Origin: Planctomycetaceae bacterium
GTDB lineage: Bacteria > Planctomycetota > Planctomycetia > Planctomycetales > Planctomycetaceae
Reading direction: 5' to 3'
DNA length: 64,000 nt
NCBI GenBank assembly: GCA_018699955.1
Contig: JABISG010000115.1
Coordinates: 62,001-126,000 of the forward strand
The notes under the pieces were generated by a model that was not told the DNA's origin, searched no databases, and was given only the letters and a program-made list of their open reading frames with translations. Both the position numbers and the translations under genes were made by a program. Below are positions 16,084 through 23,936 of this stretch, one piece after another. Within the stretch, counting starts at the first letter, position 1. Every line of letters starts with the position of its first letter.

Positions 16084-18554
16084 CAATCGACCGAGACGAC
16101 GCTTTCTGCGGCCGTGGGATGCACGATGCGCAGATGCGGGCGGGGCAGGACGGCTTCGCGGGTGGGAAGCGTGGCGTTCTCTTCGGCGGCTTTTGCGCGG
16201 GCGACCGTTGTCACAATCAACGCGCCGAGTGGGCCGGCCAACAGGGCTGGTAGAAAGATGAGGTCGGCCACCAGGGCGGAACCGATGAGCGATGCCATCA
16301 GCCAGCCGAATCGGCTGACGAGCAGCAGTTCCGTCGGTGCCAACATCAACAGACCGATGCCGACGGCAGCGCTGGTTTGCCACATGGCCGGGCCGGCATG
16401 CGTGAGCGCGTGGGAAACGGCCATTCGCCGCGACATGCCCCGCCGGATTCCCGATTGAAACCATGTGAGCAAATGGAGTGTTCCATCGACGGCGATGCCG
16501 AGCGCGACCGAGGCCGTCAGCATCGTGCCGATATCGACCGCAAGGCCGCACCACGAGATCAGCCCGAATACCAGTCCGACCGGCAACAGGTTGGGCAGCA
16601 TGGCGACGAGTCCCGCCAGCGGGTTTCGCAGCAGCACCATCATCACCACGCCGATGACGCAAAACGCCAGACCGAAACTGCGGATGAGGCTGTCGAGTAC
16701 CGCCTGCTGCGTTCGCAGAAAGAGCGGGACCATGCCGGTGACGACATGCCCCACGCCGGCGTGTTGCTGGAGTGTTGTTTGTGAGATTTCGTTGAGGTCG
16801 TGCGTCAGCACGCCGTAGTCCAGGTCGGAGAGAATGGAGACCTGTGCCGTGATGCGCCACAGTTCGTCGCCCGCTTTGTTCAGTTGTTCGTCGCCGTGGA
16901 CCGACAAATCGGTCGGCTCTTCTGCCACTGCGAGAAACGAGCAGGCTGCCTTGTTGTTTTGCTTGACGCGTTTTTCAATCTGATGCACTTTCCTACTGTG
17001 CAGCATTCTGCCGATGCGCGATGCGTCGGCGGACAGCGGTTGATAAACGGGTTGGAAATCGGCCAGCGATAACGCGCCACTGATTTCCGGATGCTGCCGC
17101 ACCTGACTCTGAACGTCGCGCACAATTTCCAACCGCTCAAGAAAATTGAGCCGCTTCTGCGCGGTCTTATCGAAGCGAATAACGGTTTCGACCGGGACGA
17201 TTCCGGTCAGGTTCCGTTCGAGAAAATCGTAATCCTGCACCACTTGGGATTCGTCCGGGAAGTAGCGAATCACTTTGGTCTCGGTGCGGAAGTGCGTCAG
17301 CCCAAAGGTTCCGGCAAACAGAACCAACAACGAGGCGACAGCAATCGCAGTTCGCCATCGGGAAATGACACGCCCCAATTGCAACCAGATTTCCCGCTTG
17401 GTCTCACTCTCGGGCGCCTTGGCAACAGGCCAGAACTGCAGCAGCGACGGCAGCACGTACAACACCATTCCTAGCGAAATCAAACAGCCGATGGCTGCGT
17501 ACAGTCCGAAATCGCGAACCGGTTGCAGCGGGCTTGTCGATAGCGAAAGCAGACCGATGGCCGTCGTCACGCCGGCGAGCGTGCAGGGCTTGCGGGCCAT
17601 CTTTGTCGTTTCCACAACGGCCGTTCGCAAATTGTTTTGGGCCGCGTGTTTCCAGTAGTTGGCAACGTGAATGGCGGCCGACAGGCAAAGCACCATCAGC
17701 AGAGTCGGCATGACGACCAGTACCATATTCATACTGCCGCCGGTGATTGGAACCAGCGCAACCGTGAGAAACGTTGTGTAGAAGGTGACGATGAGAACGA
17801 CCGTCGCCATCCGTAGGCTGCGGAGCATCACAAACGCCAGCAACACAGCCACAATGCCCGACATGAGCAGCGGCGAGCGTTTGTAGATTTGCAACAACGG
17901 CACGTCCCGGTTCCAGGCGGCCTTCTTGACTTCCCGATTCAATTCGGAACCGGCAATGGGGCGGCCTCCCATGTGCAGCGAATCACCGTCAATTCCGACT
18001 TCGGCCGCCGCATCGCGGATGGCTGCAAACGCCACCTGCTTTTCCGCCGATCCCGCTTCCGAGAGAGAGACGAGTAAGGCGACCGGGCCGACTGTTTCGC
18101 CGCCTTCCGTCTGGTTGAGAATTGTTGTCCGACCGACCAACACCCCCTGGACGCGCCGAATTGCCTCCTGACGGGTCACATTCCGGGCCGTTATCCGGTC
18201 GATGATTTCGTGTGGAGTGACGACGCGCTCGACGTAGGGTACGCCGCCGCGCTCGACTCCGCTGGCATCGGGAGTTCCCTGAAGTCGCTCTGCCAACCGT
18301 CCGACTCGTGGATCGTCGAGGGAACTGTTCTCCCAAGAGATCACAATCCGATCGTCGCTCGGAAATTGATCATGATACCAGTCGAGAACGCGGACGCCCT
18401 CGTCGCTGGCTGGAAGCCATTGGGCGACGTCGTTCTCCAGATGAATCTGCTGGACCGCCCACCATGCCGGCACCGCCAGAAACAGCATGGCCATGAGTAC
18501 CCACAGAGCCATACCATGGCCCCACGGGTCGCGTTTTTCGAAGAAATGCTTCAT
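16083..18554 (-). CDS. MMPL/RND-family exporter
   Basis: The 823-residue protein has the two-fold RND layout: a first helix near residues 15-35, a large periplasmic domain to about residue 215, five or six helices (LMSGIVAVLLAFVMLRSLRM onward), a second periplasmic domain, and a second helix group ending near residue 780. The proton-relay region near VDIGTMLTASVALGIAVDGT resembles MMPL/hopanoid-transporter-like proteins. It should export a hydrophobic compound or lipid using the proton gradient. No adaptor or outer-membrane channel is next to it. It appears monocistronic and ends at an intergenic stem-loop. Confidence 0.88.
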   Translation of the reverse strand: MKHFFEKRDPWGHGMALWVLMAMLFLAVPAWWAVQQIHLENDVAQWLPASDEGVRVLDWYHDQFPSDDRIVISWENSSLDDPRVGRLAERLQGTPDASGVERGGVPYVERVVTPHEIIDRITARNVTRQEAIRRVQGVLVGRTTILNQTEGGETVGPVALLVSLSEAGSAEKQVAFAAIRDAAAEVGIDGDSLHMGGRPIAGSELNREVKKAAWNRDVPLLQIYKRSPLLMSGIVAVLLAFVMLRSLRMATVVLIVTFYTTFLTVALVPITGGSMNMVLVVMPTLLMVLCLSAAIHVANYWKHAAQNNLRTAVVETTKMARKPCTLAGVTTAIGLLSLSTSPLQPVRDFGLYAAIGCLISLGMVLYVLPSLLQFWPVAKAPESETKREIWLQLGRVISRWRTAIAVASLLVLFAGTFGLTHFRTETKVIRYFPDESQVVQDYDFLERNLTGIVPVETVIRFDKTAQKRLNFLERLEIVRDVQSQVRQHPEISGALSLADFQPVYQPLSADASRIGRMLHSRKVHQIEKRVKQNNKAACSFLAVAEEPTDLSVHGDEQLNKAGDELWRITAQVSILSDLDYGVLTHDLNEISQTTLQQHAGVGHVVTGMVPLFLRTQQAVLDSLIRSFGLAFCVIGVVMMVLLRNPLAGLVAMLPNLLPVGLVFGLISWCGLAVDIGTMLTASVALGIAVDGTLHLLTWFQSGIRRGMSRRMAVSHALTHAGPAMWQTSAAVGIGLLMLAPTELLLVSRFGWLMASLIGSALVADLIFLPALLAGPLGALIVTTVARAKAAEENATLPTREAVLPRPHLRIVHPTAAESVVSVD

Positions 18555-19498
18555 ATCGGTTCTTCAAACGCCCTGGAAAAATCCAAGCCGACTCATGCGC
18601 CAGCCAGGTTCCGGGCAACGTCAATCTGGTTGTTACAATTCACCCTCGACTGCGACTGGCTGACATTCAGTTGTCAAAACACTCCCTACTGTCTTGGTTG
18701 TTTGCCGCTCTGGGTGAGATTGGCATCGAGCGTACTCCCTACATCGGCCATTCCGCCGACCGGATGTGTGATACGGTTTGCTCCCAAAATTTTCGTGGCA
18801 AAGATTGCGACGACGATACGGATTCTTCCGGTTCTATCAGGCTGGTCGAGCCATTCCGCTGCAATCGAATTTCGGCTTAGATTACACCGTAACCCTTGAG
18901 GAACACCGAGATTCGTTCAGTAAATGTGTACCCTAATAATGGGGTGTTTGTCAATCATGGGGATTTCGGGGTGCCTGGGTGATTTTCATTGCTGTGCTGT
19001 AAGAACAGAAACAGCCAAAACCGGGTTGGTGAGAAACAAAAGGCGGGATGATCGGGGAGGGCAAAACGCGGGGGCAGTGGGTAAAAGCCTGTAGGTATCG
19101 TAAAGCGCTCAACGTCTCTATGCAACCATTTGGAGCGTCTCAGACAGCGTGAGCATCAATTTTGGGGCTGGCATGGCATCACAGAGGAGAACGAATTCGT
19201 TGGATCAAGATTGGCGTTGCCCTGCAATGCCGTCACAACACGTGTTTCGTAACACATTACAACAAAACGGGTTATGTTCGAGGCAATCCTGGGGTCGCCC
19301 GTTCTTGCATCCTTGGCATTGTGAAAACTCCACCAACGCTGCCGGTTAGGCAAGTGGTGACGGTTTTTCATGGAGGGCGGGACTGTAGAAGTCGATTAAT
19401 ACAGTACCGACTAGTCGGTGAGTTCGACCGCTGCGCGCATCTGTGTTTTGTCAGTGACCACAGTCTTTTCATTCCCCACCAGCCAAACTGCCCCTTCA
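18555..19498. other. long intergenic region without a convincing gene
   Basis: This 944-base stretch separates the divergent MMPL and FliN-like genes. Open frames within it are short, lack recognisable domains and do not agree with one another. No tRNA, strong terminator or repeat was recognised. It is likely to hold both promoters and may hide a small RNA. Confidence 0.4.
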
Positions 19499-20545
19499 AT
19501 GACTCAGATCGACGAAACACACATTGAGGCGATCATTGGCGCCTGCCAGGAAAACTCGGCGGAGATTGCCGAGTCGCTCAACCAGTGTTTCGACCGCAAC
19601 TATCGAATCGAGACCGGTGAGTCCTCGATGTGGAGTCCGGATGAGGCGATTGACGCGTTGGACGGTCCCGGTCTGACGGTCGCGTTCGGAGTTGGGCAGC
19701 AAGCTCTGCTGTGCCTGATTCCGGAAAGCATGCCTTTGCCGGATTGGTATACGGCACCGGGCGACAGCGAGAACTCGCGTCTGCAGACGCTTGCCCTCGA
19801 GTGGTCGATGAACATGCTCCCCGCTGAGTTCGCTGCGGGGGAATTTGCATCGGTCGCCAGCGAAAACTTAAAGCAGCAGGTTCTCGACTCCGAACCAACC
19901 GCCTGGGCCGCAGTGATAGAACTGCTCGTCTTTGACGAAGATGCTCCGGCCGGTGAATCTGCTCCGACTGATGAAGCAGAGCCGAATGACGAAGAAAATT
20001 CGGACGCAGAAGAAGATTCGACAGTAGAAGAAGACTCAACCTCGGAAACGCCCGACCAACCTGAGGTTGCGGAATCAGACACGGAAGCCGAATCGTCTGA
20101 AGAAGCGAGCGACGACGCCCCATCCACCGAGACGGCAGCTCCCATCGCAAAACTGATTCTTATTGCAGCGGTCGATCGTCCACCGTTTCCCAGCAAGGAA
20201 GAAGCTCCGGCTCCTGCCGAAAGTTCCTCCCCGTCGCAGTCATCCAGCCATGAGACTGCTGCACCAGGTCATCCTTCGTCAACCTCAAGTATTGACAAGC
20301 AGATGCACGAGCTGCCCGTCACGGTCAGCGTGCGACTTGCTGAGAAAAAGATTGAACTGGGGCAACTGGTTACCATCACGCCGGGCGGCTTGATCACATT
20401 CAACAAAGGGTGCGAGAGTCTGCTGGATCTCTTCGTCAACAATCACCTGTACGGCCGCGGAGAAGCGATCAAAGTCGGTGAGAAATTCGGCTTGAAGGTC
20501 ACCGAAGTTGGGATTCAAACGGAACGAATGTCGCGCATTCTCTAA
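19499..20545 (+). CDS. FliN/FliM-like SpoA-domain protein with acidic linker
   Basis: The 348-residue protein has a folded N-terminal part (to about 155), a long acidic, Ser/Pro-rich linker (about 160-265, with runs such as DEENSDAEEDSTVEEDS), and a C-terminal SpoA domain of about 70 residues (LPVTVSVRLAEKKIELGQL onward, about 268-340). SpoA domains build the flagellar C-ring (FliN/FliM) or the type III secretion sorting platform. No other flagellar gene is in the window. I chose the ATG at 19499 because the upstream in-frame start at 19418 adds a stretch unlike coding sequence. It precedes an MscS gene by about 87 bases on the same strand. Confidence 0.8.
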   Translation: MTQIDETHIEAIIGACQENSAEIAESLNQCFDRNYRIETGESSMWSPDEAIDALDGPGLTVAFGVGQQALLCLIPESMPLPDWYTAPGDSENSRLQTLALEWSMNMLPAEFAAGEFASVASENLKQQVLDSEPTAWAAVIELLVFDEDAPAGESAPTDEAEPNDEENSDAEEDSTVEEDSTSETPDQPEVAESDTEAESSEEASDDAPSTETAAPIAKLILIAAVDRPPFPSKEEAPAPAESSSPSQSSSHETAAPGHPSSTSSIDKQMHELPVTVSVRLAEKKIELGQLVTITPGGLITFNKGCESLLDLFVNNHLYGRGEAIKVGEKFGLKVTEVGIQTERMSRIL

Positions 20546-20632
20546 CCGCCAGCTTCGATGCAGTGCATCGCAGAACGCTGTAATGCATCGACCAGATGCG
20601 GTAGTTTGCGCACGAGGAATGAGGCGACGACA

Positions 20633-21937
20633 ATGGGCAAGAGGTTCGTTTCTATCCCACTGCTTGCAGTCGGTTGCTGGTTGTTGATGACTGCCGGTAT
20701 CTGCTGGGCGCAGATTCCCGCTGCGCGCGACGCAACACCGGCCGCAAAACAAGTGGGCTCATCGGTTTCCGATTCAGCCAGTACGAAATCGCTGCTGGAC
20801 AACATCGACTTTCAGGGGTTACTCACCGATAACTCGGCGAACAGTTGGCTGATTCTGCTGGGATCGATATTTGTGGGCCTTGTGCTGGGCATGCTCGGCT
20901 CGGCCGTTTTGCGCAGTATCGCCAAGCGTCTCGAAGCGCGCGGAAATCCAGCGCGGGCACACGTTTTCAGCGATTTGGTTGGCCCGGGAAAGCTGGCGTT
21001 GTTGGGCGTTGGTTTGAAGTTCGGTCTGGCGAGCATCGCATTGATAGAACCGCTGCGGGCGTTTTCCGACAAGACGCTGGTACTCATTTATTCCATCGCC
21101 GTCTTCTGGTACGCGTTCAATCTGGTCTCGTTGGTGGAAGTGGTGCTGAAGCGTTTCACCGCGAAAACGGAATCGCCGCTCGACGATGAACTGGTGCCGC
21201 TGATTCGCAAGACACTCCGCGTCTTCCTGACCGTCATTGCCGTGCTGTTTGTCGCCGACTCGGTATTTGGGCAGGACATTGGCGCGTGGTTGGCGGGGTT
21301 GGGGATCGCGGGCTTGGCTGTGTCGCTGGCCGCGCAGGATTCGCTCAAAAACCTGTTCGGTTCACTGACGATCATTCTCGACCGGCCGTTTCTCATTGGC
21401 GAACGCATCTGCTTTGCCGGCTACGACGGCATCATCGAAGAGATTGGTTTTCGCTCGACCAAAGTCCGCACACTGACGGGTCACCTCGTGACCATTCCCA
21501 ACTCAAATATCGTCAACGATCCAGTGGAGAACATTGGTCGCCGACCGACAATTCGCCGGACGATTAATGTCACCATTACCTACGACACGCCGCGGGCGAA
21601 GATCGAAGAGGCGGTTGAGATAATTCGCCGCATTCTGGATTCCCCCGACATGCGCGAACCAATTCACCCGGTCATCAACGGCGATGAATTGTTACCCCGC
21701 GTGTTTTTCAACGACCTCGGTTCCACAAGTTTGAACATCTTCGTCATCTACTGGTACGCGCCGCCGAATTACTGGGACTACATGGAACACGCCCAGCAAT
21801 TCAACCTGCGTCTGTTTGAGGAATTTGAACAGGCGGGAATCGAGTTTGCCTTCCCAACGCAGACGCTGTATCTGGCGGGTGATCCGAAACGCGACCTGAT
21901 GATGAAGATGTTGAACGATGGTTTGGAACCGAGTTGA
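20633..21937 (+). CDS. MscS-family mechanosensitive ion channel
   Basis: The 434-residue protein begins with a signal-peptide-like segment, then helices around residues 80-100, 140-160 and 190-215, and a pore helix region (GLGIAGLAVSLAAQDSLKNL) followed by the MscS beta domain (GERICFAGYDGIIEEIGFRS, then TIPNSNIVNDPVEN). It should gate on membrane tension and release solutes in hypo-osmotic shock. The ATG at 20633 starts a basic then hydrophobic N-terminus and has GAGG-like purine-rich sequence upstream. It may be cotranscribed with the FliN-like gene before it. Confidence 0.9.
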   Translation: MGKRFVSIPLLAVGCWLLMTAGICWAQIPAARDATPAAKQVGSSVSDSASTKSLLDNIDFQGLLTDNSANSWLILLGSIFVGLVLGMLGSAVLRSIAKRLEARGNPARAHVFSDLVGPGKLALLGVGLKFGLASIALIEPLRAFSDKTLVLIYSIAVFWYAFNLVSLVEVVLKRFTAKTESPLDDELVPLIRKTLRVFLTVIAVLFVADSVFGQDIGAWLAGLGIAGLAVSLAAQDSLKNLFGSLTIILDRPFLIGERICFAGYDGIIEEIGFRSTKVRTLTGHLVTIPNSNIVNDPVENIGRRPTIRRTINVTITYDTPRAKIEEAVEIIRRILDSPDMREPIHPVINGDELLPRVFFNDLGSTSLNIFVIYWYAPPNYWDYMEHAQQFNLRLFEEFEQAGIEFAFPTQTLYLAGDPKRDLMMKMLNDGLEPS

Positions 21938-22071
21938 TTCAACACTCCACCACCAAACTGAACGCCCGTGATTGGCGTGGAATTCCCCTCGACAGTTGTT
22001 GCGGCCAGCCGCTATGTTTTGTGCGTTCACGGTCACCCACATTGTCAACCCGATTGGCGAAGTGACGCACG

Positions 22072-22374
22072 ATGAGTGATGAACCGCTGCTCCAGATTGT
22101 GCCGGGTGTTCACATCAGCTCAGCCGGTGAAGTGACGACTTCGCCCGAACTGCACGACGTATTGTGCGACGTGGCCGGCGAGTTGGAAGACGACTGCGAT
22201 CTGCCGGTCGATTTAGAACACGTGTTGGCCGCGCTGATCATGGCCACAAATGCCGGGCAGATATCCGACGACCGCCAACTCGCGAGCGACGATTCCGAAC
22301 TGCGCGCACTGCTTGTTCCGCATGTGCGACTGATCTTCGAAGAATTTGACGGTCAAATCTGCGGCGAGGAATGA
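22072..22374 (+). CDS. small acidic protein, unknown function
   Basis: This 100-residue protein is strongly acidic (pieces such as DVAGELEDDCDLP and FEEFDGQICGEE) and probably all-helical and cytoplasmic. It has no signal peptide and no motif I recognise. It lies 134 bases after the MscS gene on the same strand and converges with the MFS gene. The codon pattern looks like its neighbours. Confidence 0.6.
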   Translation: MSDEPLLQIVPGVHISSAGEVTTSPELHDVLCDVAGELEDDCDLPVDLEHVLAALIMATNAGQISDDRQLASDDSELRALLVPHVRLIFEEFDGQICGEE

Positions 22375-22408
22375 GCCGGTCCAACCTGCCGACATTCGAT
22401 TGGCTTGA

Positions 22409-23842
22409 TCAGGCTTGATCACTCAATAGCGACCGTTCCGCAAACGTGCCGACCGGATTCAGCAGCAGCCAGAAGATGGCGGCGATCAAGTAAACCCCGC
22501 CGAAAACGAACAGCACGAGATCCCAACTGCCCGTTGACGTCTGCAGCGCGGGAACGACGATGGGAAAAATGGTGGCTCCGGCGTTTCCGGCCATGTTCAT
22601 AGTCGCGAAAATTGTTGCCACGTTTTTTCCACCCATGTCGATGGTTGTGGCATACCCGGATGGACCGGCCAATGCTGCGCAGAACGCGCCGCCGCTGATG
22701 ACCAACACAACGGTATTCGCACCCTGAACGAAATACGCGGCGAAGATCAAGAGCGCGCAGCCGAACATTCCGGCGACCGCAACATTCCGCCGCGCCGCTC
22801 TGACATTTCCCGTTGCCGACAGCATCCGGTCGGAGAGTTTTCCCGCCAAAGCCGAACCGATTCCACTGGCGATCAACGGTAGCATCGTCAACAAGCCCGA
22901 TTTGGTGACGGACACGTTGCGTGTTTCCTGTAGAAACGTGGGAAACCAACTGGCGTAGAACATGTATCCCGCCCCGCGGCAGAACTGCTGCCCGCAGATG
23001 CACCACATGGGGGGACTGGCCAGGAGCGCCAGCCACGGAGTGGGCGTTGGTGTTCCGTCTGTTTCGTCCGGTTGCTCTGAATCGCTGGAAACTGAACCGT
23101 CGGCGGAACGGGAAATCAAAGAGAGTTCGGCGGCGTTGACTGCCGTGTGTGCTCTGGGGCGATCGCGAAACCAGACATAAAAAAACCACGCCCAAATCAA
23201 TCCGGGCAGCGCGAACACCGCGAACAACACCCTCCAATCCATCATCGCCAACAGCAGTCCGGTTAAACCGGATGCGATGATCGCGCCGACCTGCTGGGAA
23301 GTCCCCAACCATCCGCTGACCGAAGCACGTTGCGACTGAGGAAACCACTGCGAGATGACAACCGCCGAGCAGGGGAATAGCCCCGCTTGGCCAATACCGC
23401 TTAAGAGTCGAACCGCGTACAACCACCAGATGGCCGCCAGCAACGACGCAGCGGCTGTGTCGATTCCCGGGCGAATCCGCATCACCAACGGAACCAACCA
23501 CACGGCAACAATGCCGATGCCCGCCAGTCCGGTAATGGCCGTTGCGCCCGACCATACAGCAGAATAGATCGACAGGGTCTTGCGTGGCCCCAAGCGTTCG
23601 CCCAACCAGCCGGTTGGAATTTGAAACAAAGAGTACGTCAGAAAGAAGCCGCTGAGTGCCCAGCCCATTTGCTGCTTTGTCATCCCGAGTTCGGCACGAA
23701 TTGTACTCTCGGCGACACCGATGCAATTCCGCTGAACGTAGGCGATGGCCGCTGCAGCGCACAGCGAAATCAGCACAACGGTGCGTGCCGAGGAAGGCGG
23801 ATCGGCCGGTGGCGCTGCCGCGTCGAAGTCGCTGCCAGTCAT
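22409..23842 (-). CDS. MFS transporter, anion:cation symporter type
   Basis: The 477-residue protein has the twelve-helix major facilitator layout. The segment around KQQMGWALSGFFLTYSLFQI followed by PTGWLGERLGPRKTL is the family loop motif between helices 2 and 3, and is close to the ACS (hexuronate/galactonate-type) subfamily. A hydrophilic loop of about 40 residues (DGSVSSDSEQPDETDGTPTP) separates the two halves. It probably imports an organic anion, perhaps a sugar acid, with protons. It is the only member of its transcript unit, ending about 35 bases from the convergent small acidic gene. Confidence 0.87.
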   Translation of the reverse strand: MTGSDFDAAAPPADPPSSARTVVLISLCAAAAIAYVQRNCIGVAESTIRAELGMTKQQMGWALSGFFLTYSLFQIPTGWLGERLGPRKTLSIYSAVWSGATAITGLAGIGIVAVWLVPLVMRIRPGIDTAAASLLAAIWWLYAVRLLSGIGQAGLFPCSAVVISQWFPQSQRASVSGWLGTSQQVGAIIASGLTGLLLAMMDWRVLFAVFALPGLIWAWFFYVWFRDRPRAHTAVNAAELSLISRSADGSVSSDSEQPDETDGTPTPTPWLALLASPPMWCICGQQFCRGAGYMFYASWFPTFLQETRNVSVTKSGLLTMLPLIASGIGSALAGKLSDRMLSATGNVRAARRNVAVAGMFGCALLIFAAYFVQGANTVVLVISGGAFCAALAGPSGYATTIDMGGKNVATIFATMNMAGNAGATIFPIVVPALQTSTGSWDLVLFVFGGVYLIAAIFWLLLNPVGTFAERSLLSDQA

Positions 23843-23936
23843 TGGCTCCGTCCGGCGTTCGCCTCATCGATGGGATTAGAAAAGAGAGCGCTACCTGCGA
23901 CGTGTCGCGAATAGCGCTCTCGTGTGTTCGCCACCG

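Noticed and set aside
19162..19527. Possible 121-residue protein upstream of and overlapping the FliN-like gene
   Set aside because: It has no recognisable motif, overlaps the FliN-like start in another frame and lacks a ribosome site.
22419..23867. 482-codon frame overlapping the MFS gene on the same strand
   Set aside because: It is rich in Arg/His/Cys with no hydrophobic helices, while the shifted frame encodes a normal twelve-helix transporter.
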